Shown one piece after another: positions 1 through 6,403 of a stretch of DNA of 9,003 nucleotides. Made by a program: the position numbers and the translations under genes. How positions within the stretch are numbered: position 1 is the first letter of the stretch; every line of letters begins with the position of its first letter. The stretch lies in contig DLMW01000018.1 of assembly GCA_002478245.1 (NCBI GenBank), forward strand, positions 7,577-16,579. Direction: 5' to 3'. The notes beneath the pieces were generated by a model. That model ran no database searches. It worked only from the letters and a program-made list of their open reading frames with translations, and was not told the origin of the DNA. The DNA comes from a bacterium UBP18_UBA7526. Lineage in GTDB: Bacteria; UBP18; UBA7526.

Positions 1-125
1 CCAAAATTGGGGTGGCCTCTCTTCTCTAAGGCGCCGACTAACTTGATCTTCCCATTATTGATAATGGCGTTGATAATGCGCGAGCCCATCCTTCCACAGG
101 CACCTGATACTATGGCTTTAATCAT
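1..125 (-). CDS. dapB: 4-hydroxy-tetrahydrodipicolinate reductase, N-terminal part (cut by window edge)
   Basis: Only the first 41 codons are present; the gene runs off the left edge. DapB is a cytoplasmic enzyme that reduces the DapA product to tetrahydrodipicolinate with NAD(P)H on the way to meso-diaminopimelate and lysine. The visible part begins MIKAIVSGACGRMGSRI, which is the Rossmann-type dinucleotide-binding loop GxxGRMG (residues 8-14) expected right at the DapB N-terminus. The start is well supported: AGGAGG (132-137) lies 6 bases upstream of the ATG. It is downstream of dapA on the same strand, the usual pairing, but separated by a 174-bp gap with a large inverted repeat. The catalytic C-terminal domain (His/Lys motif) is outside the window and cannot be checked. 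Confidence 0.9.
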   Translation of the reverse strand, partial: MIKAIVSGACGRMGSRIINAIINNGKIKLVGALEKRGHPNF

Positions 126-147
126 TCTCTTCCTCCTAAATACTTCA

Positions 148-277
148 GGGACCAGCAGGGAATAGTACGGATTAGTAGGGAATTTGCTTGCTATAGGCTG
201 CAAAATTTTTGGCATAGCCGAACATTTTTCTCTTTCCTTCTAGTCCCTCCTAATCCTTTCTATTCCTTTCTAATCCC
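148..277. repeat. Imperfect inverted repeat made of 10-bp units in the dapA-dapB gap
   Basis: Two 34-bp arms, 148-181 on the plus strand and 244-277 on the minus strand, match at 27 of 34 positions and enclose 62 bp. Each arm is itself a tandem array with period 10: plus-strand units GGGACCAGCA, GGGAATAGTA, CGGATTAGTA; minus-strand units GGGATTAGAA, AGGAATAGAA, AGGATTAGGA and, reaching to 238, GGGACTAGAA. The consensus is roughly GGGATTAGTA. In a dapA-dapB transcript the arms could pair into one long stem just before the dapB ribosome binding site. It might be a decayed small mobile element, a dispersed intergenic repeat or an mRNA processing or stability element. The sequence alone does not decide. 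Confidence 0.7.
196..219. other. Small hairpin at the centre of the inverted repeat
   Basis: Within the spacer, GGCT (196-199) pairs with AGCC (216-219). Inside it GC plus an A-run (200-205) pairs with a T-run plus GGC (206-213), with one A/G mismatch and an AT bulge. On the minus strand it lacks the GC-rich stem followed directly by a U-tract of an intrinsic terminator, so I do not call it one. Confidence 0.4.
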
Positions 278-299
278 TAATTCGTTTCTTTTATTCGTG

Positions 300-1172
300 T
301 TAGCTATAGAAATCCATCAAGACCTTCTTAAGTTTCTCGACATTCTCCTCACTCATTGGTGATAGGGGAAGCCTTAATTCTGGGGTATCGAGTAATCCTT
401 GCAAGGCCATGGCGGTCTTCACTGGTATGGGATTGGTCTCGATGAACATAGCCTTACATAAGGGAAGGATCTTATAGTGGATCTCTCTTGCCTTCTCCAA
501 GTTCCCCTTATTAAACTCAGCGACTAAAGCCTTGGTCTCTGCCGGAACGAGGTTGGCCACCACAGAGATTACCCCCTTCCCTCCCAAAGCAAGCAGGGGG
601 AGGGTAAGGAAGTCATCCCCAGATATGAGGTCAAACCCATCCCCACATAGTCTTACGATATCGCTTGCCTGTTGGAGATCGCCACTGGCCTCCTTTATTC
701 CCACAATATTCTTTATCCGGGAGAGCTTGGCCACGGTCTCTGGTAAGAGATTGACCCCAGTTCTTCCTGGAACATTATAGAGAACGATGGGGATGTCTAC
801 CTCCTTAGCAATCTTCTCAAAGTGAAGATACATCCCTCTCTGAGTGGGCTTATTATAATATGGGGTAATTACCAAGGCTCCATCTGCTCGTGCCTCCTTG
901 GCCCGCCTAGTCAATCTCAATGCCTCTTCTGTATTATTGGAGCCGGTCCCCGCAATAACCGGAATCTTTCCCTTTGCCTCATCAATGACTACCTCCACCA
1001 CCTTCTCATGTTCTTCAAATGATAGGGTAGCGCTTTCTCCTGTCGTTCCACAGGGAACCAGGACATCTGTTCCATTCTTAATGTGGAAATCGACTAGTTC
1101 CCTTAACTTCCTCTCATCCACCTTCCCCTCTTTAAATGGGGTAACCAAAGCCACCATAGAGCCACTAAACAT
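300..1172 (-). CDS. dapA: 4-hydroxy-tetrahydrodipicolinate synthase
   Basis: DapA condenses pyruvate with L-aspartate semialdehyde, the first committed step towards diaminopimelate and lysine. The 290-residue length is normal for this TIM-barrel aldolase family. Visible motifs are GTTGES (42-47, active-site Thr43/Thr44), YYNKP (105-109), YNVPGRT (132-138, Tyr132 proton relay and Arg137 for the aspartate semialdehyde carboxylate) and GIKEASGD (Schiff-base Lys160), then SGDD and GGKGVISV. The full residue set separates it from relatives such as N-acetylneuraminate lyase. The ATG at 1172 has a perfect AAGGAGG (1180-1186) seven bases upstream, the strongest such site in the window. The gene lies 67 bp after the lysA fragment and before dapB. 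It is intact and shows no unusual composition. Confidence 0.97.
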   Translation of the reverse strand: MFSGSMVALVTPFKEGKVDERKLRELVDFHIKNGTDVLVPCGTTGESATLSFEEHEKVVEVVIDEAKGKIPVIAGTGSNNTEEALRLTRRAKEARADGALVITPYYNKPTQRGMYLHFEKIAKEVDIPIVLYNVPGRTGVNLLPETVAKLSRIKNIVGIKEASGDLQQASDIVRLCGDGFDLISGDDFLTLPLLALGGKGVISVVANLVPAETKALVAEFNKGNLEKAREIHYKILPLCKAMFIETNPIPVKTAMALQGLLDTPELRLPLSPMSEENVEKLKKVLMDFYS

Positions 1173-1239
1173 CCCTACACCTCCTTAGACGAGAATTTAG
1201 TTCGAAAACGCCAATGATCACAGATTAATTACTGAGTGG

Positions 1240-1470
1240 CTATTCTCCTCTTATTAGGTCGCTGTAACCTTCTCTTTTACGAATGATGCGATATCTATCC
1301 TTCTCCACCAGGACTTCGGCCACTCTTGGTCGGGCATTATAATGGGAAGACATACTGAAGCCATAGGCGCCGGCATCGAGGATAGCCAGTAGGTCACCAG
1401 GCTTTACTTCTGGCAATTCTCTATCTTTAGCAAAATAATCTCCGCTCTCGCATACCGGACCAACAATATC
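1240..1470 (-). pseudogene. lysA: Diaminopimelate decarboxylase, 3' fragment only
   Basis: In a minus-strand frame ending at a TAG (1240-1242), 76 residues match the C-terminal end of LysA, the PLP enzyme that decarboxylates meso-diaminopimelate to lysine. It starts DIVGPVCESGD, the family's conserved block with the active-site Cys and Glu, continues through KDRELP and AGAYGFSMSSHYN, and ends naturally. The roughly 330 residues normally before this, including the PLP-lysine barrel, are missing. Similarity begins 5 bases beyond the heptamer array (1476-1510), on the far side of which is ddl. The frame has no start codon: it reads back through the array and meets a TAA in the ddl sequence. It therefore cannot make a functional enzyme as it stands. 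It may be a true deletion remnant or half of a gene split by misassembly. Confidence 0.85.
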
Positions 1471-1901
1471 CCCAAGGATCCTAGATCCTGGATCCTGGAT
1501 CCTGGATCCCTTTTTTTAAAGACTTGGAACTTAGGGACAGGGAGTCCATGAAACCTAAAGACCTTCTTGGCCTGAACCTTATTCAGGGCCAGGGCACTGG
1601 CCAGGACCCCACTCCCTGTATAAGGGATCCCCAATAATTCCAATAGGCCCTGTACCGTTCCATCCTCCCCTCCCCTTCCATGGAGGGCAATGAAGGCCAG
1701 GTCAATCTTCTCCTTTAAGATTCTCCTAGCCACGTCCTTACCAACATCTATGGGAAGCGCCTCTAATCCCTTTCTCTTCAGGGCCTGAAGAATGGCCTTC
1801 CCGGTCTTTAGCGAGACCTCCCTCTCAGCAGATGTCCCACCCATCAAGATCCCAATCCTCATTTTTTTGAGTCTCTCTAATCTTTCATTTTGCCCTTTCA
1901 T
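1404..1901 (-). pseudogene. ddl: D-alanine--D-alanine ligase, 5' fragment only
   Basis: Ddl joins two D-Ala residues with ATP for the peptidoglycan stem. Residues 14-130 match the N-terminal and early central region: MRIGILMGGTSAEREVSL (14-31, Glu of the first D-Ala site), HGRGGEDG (74-81) and YTGSGVLASALALNK (94-108), ending PVPKFQVFKK. Ddl proteins are usually a little over 300 residues, so most of the ATP-grasp domain is missing. After residue 130 the frame reads the heptamer repeat (RDPGSRIQDLGS) and then lysA sequence in the wrong frame, stopping at 1404. The start at 1901 overlaps the murB stop as TAATG, a translational-coupling arrangement, and is preceded by GGAG. An internal ATG at 1862 matches the commoner Ddl N-terminus. 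The fragment should be catalytically dead; whether the break exists in the genome is uncertain. Confidence 0.85.
1476..1510. repeat. Heptamer tandem repeat, five units, at the ddl/lysA break
   Basis: Plus-strand units are GGATCCT, AGATCCT, GGATCCT, GGATCCT and GGATCCC, directly followed by seven T (1511-1517). Recognisable Ddl coding sequence ends at about 1512 and recognisable LysA coding sequence begins at 1470, so the array sits exactly on the join. GGATCC is also self-complementary, so each unit contains a palindromic core. This is the kind of repeat at which deletions, or false assembly joins, would be expected. Confidence 0.9.
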
Positions 1902-2809
1902 TACTCTTCTCCCCAGATCTCAATCTCTGGCTCCAGATCCATCCCTGTCTTTCTCTTTACCTCCTCCTTTATCACTCCCATGAGAGTAAGCACATCCTCT
2001 GCCTTTGCCCTTCCTAGGTTGAGGATGAAGTTGGCATGGATCCTAGAGACCAGAGCTCCTCCAATCCTTTTTCCCTTTAACCCCATCTTCTCGATAAGGA
2101 GGCCGGCGGGAGTCTCAGGATCAGGATTCTTAAAGATACACCCAGCATTGGCCGTTCCTAAGGGTTGGGTCTTCTCCCTCTTCTCTAAGAAAGCATTCAT
2201 TCTTCTTAGGATCTCTTCTTCTTCCATATGCTCCAATCTCAATCCGGCATCTAGGATTATGCCATTCCCTTTTAGCAGGCACTGGCGGTAGCCAAAATTC
2301 AGATCCCTCGCTTCCAGATCTTTTATCTTTCCCCCTCTAGAGATCATCCGAATACTCTCCAGCCTCTGAGATATGGAGAGGGCCTCTGCCCCAGCATTGG
2401 TGGCAATGGCCCCGCCCAGGCTCCCTGGGATACCAACAGCAAACTCCAGACCCCCTAACCCTCTGGAGGCGGCCAACTTTATTAGAGTAGAGAGCCTCAG
2501 CGCCGCTCCGGCCAAAAGGAATCCTTTAGAAAACTTGACACCCTCAAAGCCTCTTCCTAACCTTACCACTATCCCTCTTATCCCCTTATCCCGAACCAGG
2601 AGGTTTGTTCCCCGGCCCATTACTTTTAAGGGAACCCCCCTCTCCCTCGCAAAGAGAAGAATCTCTCTTAGATCCTCTATATCCTGGGGGATGACGAAGC
2701 AGTCTGCCGGGCCACCGATACTAAAAGAGGTATGCCTGCTCATCGGCTCATCAAACTTTACCTCGCCCTTCACTCTCCTTTGAATCTCTTCTTTCATTCT
2801 CTTTTTCAT
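1901..2809 (-). CDS. murB: UDP-N-acetylenolpyruvoylglucosamine reductase
   Basis: MurB is the cytoplasmic FAD enzyme that reduces UDP-GlcNAc-enolpyruvate to UDP-MurNAc with NADPH. At 302 residues it is the short type II form. Motifs in order are HTSFSIGGPAD (26-36), FAD-binding GRGTNLLVRD (65-74, with Thr where Ser is usual), IPGSLGGAIATNAG (127-140), GYR with catalytic Arg175, GCIFKNP (223-229) with Cys224 in the proton-donor place often held by Ser, and EPEIEIWG (293-300), where Glu295 is the expected acid. The start at 2809 is inside murC, giving a 59-base overlap; AGGA lies 9 bases upstream. A second in-frame ATG at 2797 is possible, and the charged N-terminal stretch is not conserved in the family. 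Its stop overlaps the ddl start by one base. Confidence 0.95.
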   Translation of the reverse strand: MKKRMKEEIQRRVKGEVKFDEPMSRHTSFSIGGPADCFVIPQDIEDLREILLFARERGVPLKVMGRGTNLLVRDKGIRGIVVRLGRGFEGVKFSKGFLLAGAALRLSTLIKLAASRGLGGLEFAVGIPGSLGGAIATNAGAEALSISQRLESIRMISRGGKIKDLEARDLNFGYRQCLLKGNGIILDAGLRLEHMEEEEILRRMNAFLEKREKTQPLGTANAGCIFKNPDPETPAGLLIEKMGLKGKRIGGALVSRIHANFILNLGRAKAEDVLTLMGVIKEEVKRKTGMDLEPEIEIWGEE

Positions 2810-4181
2810 TTTTCATTTTCCTAAGAAGCTCCTCTCCTACCCAATGGACGTCCCCAGCTCCTAAGGTAAGGACCAGATCATTGGGCTCCAATATCTTGAG
2901 AAGATACTTAACTATTCTCCCTAAAGAGGCGATATATCTTACCCTTGGCCTCTTACTCCTAGCCATGAGAGGAAGCAGATTCTTGGTCTTTACCCCCGGG
3001 ATGGGCTTCTCACCTGCCGGATAGATCTTAGTGAGGATCAGGATATCCAGGCCTTTAAAACAGGTGGCAAAATCTTTCAATAGATCCCTGGTTCTGGTAT
3101 AGCGATGGGGCTGGAAGACACCGATCAGCCTCTTCTCTGGATACCTCCCCTTGACAGTAGCAAGTACTGCCCGCACCTCTGTGGGATGGTGGGCATAGTC
3201 ATCGATTACCAAAATAGATCCTTTCTCCCCCTTGCTCTCCAATCTCCTCTCTACCCCTCTGAGATCCCCTAGGGCCTTCCTGATATGGGCAAAGTCTATT
3301 CCCAGCTCCAGACCTACTCCAATGGCTGCTAGGCTATTCTGGACATTGTGGATCCCGGGAAGGCCCAGGGTTATCCTTCCCAGGTCCTTCTGGTGGTAGA
3401 TAACACCGAACTCCACTAAACCTCTTTTTGTTCTCTTTATCTCTCTGGCAGTAAGTTCTGCTTGCCCTTTCAGGCCATAGGTGAGATACCTCTTCTCCAC
3501 CTGGGGGAGGAGATCCCGAATATTGGGATCATCAGAACAGAGTAGGGCTAGACCATAGAAGGGGACCTTATTGATGAATTCCAGGAAGGCCTCTTTCAGC
3601 CTGGAGAGTGTGCCATAGTAGTCCAGGTGGTCCCTATCGATAGAGGTGACGATCGCCAGGGCAGGAGAGAGATGGAGGAAGGAGCCATCCGATTCATCTG
3701 CCTCAGCCACCAGGAAATCCCCTCTGCCCAGTTGGGCCGAGCTCTTTGTCCTCTTCAATACCCCACCGATGACAAAGGTGGGATCCAGGCCTCCCTCAGC
3801 CAGTACCCTGGCCACCATCGCGGTGGTAGTCGTCTTTCCATGGGTGCCAGCGATGGCGATCCCCTCCTTCATCCTCATCAGTTCAGCGAGCATCATGGCT
3901 CTGGGGATGACCGGTATCTTGGCCGCTATGGCCGCCCTTACCTCTGGATTATTGGGGGGGATGGCGCTAGAGGTAACTACCACATGACAGGGGCCGACCT
4001 GGGAAGCTCTATGGCCAAGATAGACCTCTATCCCTAAATCCTTAAGCCTCTTCGTCACCGGGCTCATCCTTATGTCTGAGCCCGTAACCTTATAGCCTGA
4101 GTTGGATAAAAGCTCGGCGATGCCACTCATCCCTGCTCCCCCGATGCCGACGAAGTGGACTCTCTCTACCCTCTTAAACAT
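2751..4181 (-). CDS. murC: UDP-N-acetylmuramate--L-alanine ligase
   Basis: MurC is the ATP-dependent Mur ligase that adds L-Ala, the first stem-peptide residue, to UDP-MurNAc. Order of motifs: N-terminal nucleotide fold HFVGIGGAGMSGIAELL (9-25), P-loop GTHGKTTT (112-119), EADESDGSF (160-168), IDRDHLDYYG (181-190), HNVQNSLAAI (278-287), ERRLE (311-315), DDYAHHPTE (327-335) and FQPHRYTRT (356-364), closing with GAGDVHWVGEELL. DESDGSF and DDYAHHPTE are typical of MurC rather than MurD, MurE or MurF. The last 22 residues (455-476) are a charged, Lys/Glu/Arg-rich tail whose DNA also encodes the murB start. The ATG at 4181 overlaps the murG stop by 8 bases. A run of seven G at 3954-3960 lies within the gene but the frame is intact. 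Confidence 0.97.
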   Translation of the reverse strand: MFKRVERVHFVGIGGAGMSGIAELLSNSGYKVTGSDIRMSPVTKRLKDLGIEVYLGHRASQVGPCHVVVTSSAIPPNNPEVRAAIAAKIPVIPRAMMLAELMRMKEGIAIAGTHGKTTTTAMVARVLAEGGLDPTFVIGGVLKRTKSSAQLGRGDFLVAEADESDGSFLHLSPALAIVTSIDRDHLDYYGTLSRLKEAFLEFINKVPFYGLALLCSDDPNIRDLLPQVEKRYLTYGLKGQAELTAREIKRTKRGLVEFGVIYHQKDLGRITLGLPGIHNVQNSLAAIGVGLELGIDFAHIRKALGDLRGVERRLESKGEKGSILVIDDYAHHPTEVRAVLATVKGRYPEKRLIGVFQPHRYTRTRDLLKDFATCFKGLDILILTKIYPAGEKPIPGVKTKNLLPLMARSKRPRVRYIASLGRIVKYLLKILEPNDLVLTLGAGDVHWVGEELLRKMKNEKENERRDSKESEGRGKV

Positions 4182-5262
4182 CCTCTTTCTTCCCTAATCT
4201 ATAGATAGACTCTATTATCCTATCCGTTGCCCCAGGCCTTCCCAATCCCCTACTCTTCTCCCTCATCCTTTCCAATCTCTCTATATCTCTCATCAACCGC
4301 AGGATGCTATCTGCCAATTTCTCTGGAGAGAGGTCCCTCTCCAATATTACCATAGCCGCCCCCTCTTTTTCAAGGAGACGAGCATTCTGTTCCTGATGCC
4401 TATTCGTGGCATGGGGATAGGGGATGAGAATGGCGGGGAGACCACAGGCAGTAAGCTCAGCAAGAGTAGTTGCTCCGGCACGAGAGACGACCAGGTCTGC
4501 CGCCCCATAGGCCTGGGCCATGTTATGCAGGTAGGGCCTTATGGACAAGGGAACCCTACTGCCCCTCGCAGCCTGGATGAGGTATTCGAAGTCGGGGAAC
4601 CCGGTAAGGAGGATGATCTGGAGATCCTTCCCTTCTAAGAGGCCCTTTTTAAGAATCCGAGCAAGGCAATAATTTATGGCCCGCGCCCCCCGACTACCAC
4701 CAAAGACTAAGAGATTGAATCTTTTGGGATGAAGCTTAAGGTCTCTGAGCGCCCTTTCCCTATCAGACTTTAGGATCTCCTCTCGGATGGGATTTCCCGT
4801 TATCCTTACCTTTCTCTTCTTAAAATATCCCTGCGACTCTGGGAAGGTGATCTCTATCTCTCGGGCAAAACGGGAAAGGAGGCGATTGGTTAGGCTGGGG
4901 TAGAGGTTCTGTTCATGGATGAGGATGGGGATAGCCAAGAAGTAACCAGCCAAGGCTATGGGAGCACTAGGATATCCTCCCGTCCCTACTATAATATGCG
5001 GCCTGAAGTTGAGTAGAATGGGAAAGGAGCGGAAGAATCCCATCATAAACTTGATCCCGAATTCGAAGATAGCAAGGGAGAGCCTCCTTGGGAGGGGTAT
5101 AACCGGGATGCTTCGGAAGGCAAAGCCTTCCCGGGCGATGATCTCCCGATCCCTCTCCCCTACAAAGAGGATCTGGTGGCCCTCTTCTCTTAGGCGATGG
5201 GCGATGGCTAAGGCAGGATAGATATGGCCACCCGTCCCTCCCCCAGCAATCAAGATCCTCAT
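4174..5262 (-). CDS. murG: UDP-GlcNAc:lipid I N-acetylglucosamine transferase
   Basis: MurG is a peripheral membrane GT-B glycosyltransferase on the cytoplasmic face; it adds GlcNAc to lipid I to form lipid II, the substrate used by FtsW. The 362-residue length is typical. Motifs: N-terminal G-loop AGGGTGGHIYPALA (6-19, with His13), GTGGYPSAP (93-101), HEQN (116-119), GNPIR (156-160), the second glycine-rich loop VFGGSRGARAIN (186-197), and the UDP-GlcNAc site SRAGATTLAEL (260-270) followed by PYPHATNRHQEQNA (281-294). The start is fixed by an ATGA overlap with the ftsW stop (5259-5262) and by GGAG just upstream. The gene lies between ftsW and murC, the usual dcw position. Confidence 0.97.
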   Translation of the reverse strand: MRILIAGGGTGGHIYPALAIAHRLREEGHQILFVGERDREIIAREGFAFRSIPVIPLPRRLSLAIFEFGIKFMMGFFRSFPILLNFRPHIIVGTGGYPSAPIALAGYFLAIPILIHEQNLYPSLTNRLLSRFAREIEITFPESQGYFKKRKVRITGNPIREEILKSDRERALRDLKLHPKRFNLLVFGGSRGARAINYCLARILKKGLLEGKDLQIILLTGFPDFEYLIQAARGSRVPLSIRPYLHNMAQAYGAADLVVSRAGATTLAELTACGLPAILIPYPHATNRHQEQNARLLEKEGAAMVILERDLSPEKLADSILRLMRDIERLERMREKSRGLGRPGATDRIIESIYRLGKKEDV

Positions 5263-6353
5263 CCCTCTCTCCTCAAAGAGATGCTCAAGAGAATCCCTAC
5301 CCCGATTAGGGAGAAGATGAGGGAGGAGCCGCCGAAGGAGATGAAGGGAAGGGGTAGCCCCTTGGTAGGCAAGAACCCCGTGACCACCCCAATATTGATC
5401 ATGGCCTGCAGCCCGATCCAGGTGGTAATCCCTAAGGCCAAGAGGCTACCGAAGAGGTCTGGGGCCCTTCTGGCAATCCGGGCCCCAAAATAGATGAATG
5501 CTCCGAAGAGGATGATGACCGCCATCCCTCCCACCAGCCCCAATTCCTCACCCAGTATGGCAAAGATGAAGTCCGTATGGGGGGCGGGGAGGTAGAAGAG
5601 CTTCTGGGTTCCCTCTCCCAGGCCCCGGCCCAGGATCCCTCCCGATCCCAAGGCAAGAAGGGACTGGATGATCTGGAAGCCAGCACCCTGGGGATCGCTC
5701 CAGGGGTCAAGGAAGACCAAGATCCTCCTCTTCCGATAACCGACCTTATTGATGAGAAGCCAGATGCTGGGGATAGCGACGAGAAAGAGAGAGAAGAGAT
5801 GCGCCAGCCTCACCCCAGAGACGAAGAGCATGGAAAGGATGACCACCAGGATTATAAGGCCAGTCCCCAAGTCTGGCTGGAGGAGGATGAGGATGAAGAT
5901 GGCCCCTAAGATGAGGAGTGGGGGGAGGAAGCCATAGGCAAAGCTTCTTATCTTCTCCTTCTTCCGAGAGAGAGCATCCGCCATATAGAGGATGAGGACG
6001 AGCTTGGCCAGCTCTGAGGGCTGTAAGGTGAAGTCTCCTACCTTTAGCCATCTCCGGGCACCAGCGATCTCCTTCCCAAACTGGGGGAAGAGGACCAGGA
6101 TGAGTAAGAGAAGGGTGAGGAAGAGTAAGGGCTTCAGTAGTCTGGGTAGAGCACGATAGTTAATCCGGGAAGCTGCAAGCATCCCAGAAAGGCCCAGAAA
6201 GGCCCAGGCCAGCTGGCGCTTCAAAAAGAAGTAGGGATCGTTATACTTCTCTAGGGAGAGGATGGCACTGGCGCTATAGACCATGATGATTCCTATGCTC
6301 AGCAGGGCCAGAGTCACTAGAAAAAGCCCCAGGTGGAAAGAGACTTTCTTCAT
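5259..6353 (-). CDS. ftsW: Septal peptidoglycan polymerase of the SEDS family
   Basis: This is a polytopic inner-membrane protein of 364 residues, with about ten hydrophobic segments starting at residues 7-30. SEDS proteins polymerise lipid II into glycan strands with a partner class B PBP. Motifs: GARRWLKVG...LQPSELAKL (98-118), LQPDLGTGLI (158-167), PHTDFIFAILGEELGL (258-273), whose Asp261 corresponds to the essential extracytoplasmic Asp of this family, and FLPTKGLPLPFISFGGSS (327-344). FtsW, RodA and SpoVE share these features. The call as FtsW rests on position between murD and murG; RodA is usually near mreBCD. The ATG at 6353 has AAGGGG six bases upstream. A 50-bp gap separates it from murD and it overlaps murG by four bases. 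No partner PBP gene is in the window. Confidence 0.92.
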   Translation of the reverse strand: MKKVSFHLGLFLVTLALLSIGIIMVYSASAILSLEKYNDPYFFLKRQLAWAFLGLSGMLAASRINYRALPRLLKPLLFLTLLLLILVLFPQFGKEIAGARRWLKVGDFTLQPSELAKLVLILYMADALSRKKEKIRSFAYGFLPPLLILGAIFILILLQPDLGTGLIILVVILSMLFVSGVRLAHLFSLFLVAIPSIWLLINKVGYRKRRILVFLDPWSDPQGAGFQIIQSLLALGSGGILGRGLGEGTQKLFYLPAPHTDFIFAILGEELGLVGGMAVIILFGAFIYFGARIARRAPDLFGSLLALGITTWIGLQAMINIGVVTGFLPTKGLPLPFISFGGSSLIFSLIGVGILLSISLRREG

Positions 6354-6403
6354 CTCATGCCCCTTTAATCAAATCTGAATTCTCATTCTGGTACTCTGAT
6401 AAT

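Noticed and set aside
1173..1239. Repeat or promoter in the lysA-dapA gap
   Set aside because: Apart from the dapA ribosome binding site and a weak hint of 7-8 bp periodicity near 1211-1236, no convincing repeat, promoter or terminator was seen.
1240..1901. A designed Ddl-LysA fusion made by ribosomal frameshifting at the A7 run (1511-1517)
   Set aside because: A minus-one shift there would join the two frames, but the codon phase does not form a good slippery heptamer. The product would also lack both active domains, so deletion or misassembly is simpler.
3954..3960. Run of seven G in murC as a phase-variation tract
   Set aside because: The reading frame is intact across it and it encodes an ordinary Pro-Pro pair; seven bases are too few to claim switching.
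3627..4037. Long plus-strand open frames opposite murC (also 2373-2783, 5577-5909 and others)
   Set aside because: They are antisense to well-conserved genes, have no family motifs or good ribosome binding sites, and follow from the lack of stops on the strand opposite purine-rich coding DNA.
5115..5131. Perfect GGAAGGC/GCCTTCC hairpin resembling the stem at the right edge
   Set aside because: It lies inside murG in well-conserved coding sequence, and the shared AGGCAAAG core is short enough to be chance.
6354..6403. Possible further heptamer patch in the murD-ftsW gap (TCT motifs at 6374, 6381, 6387, 6395, 6403)
   Set aside because: Spacings are 7, 6, 8 and 8 and the units agree poorly, so it is too degenerate to call a tandem repeat.
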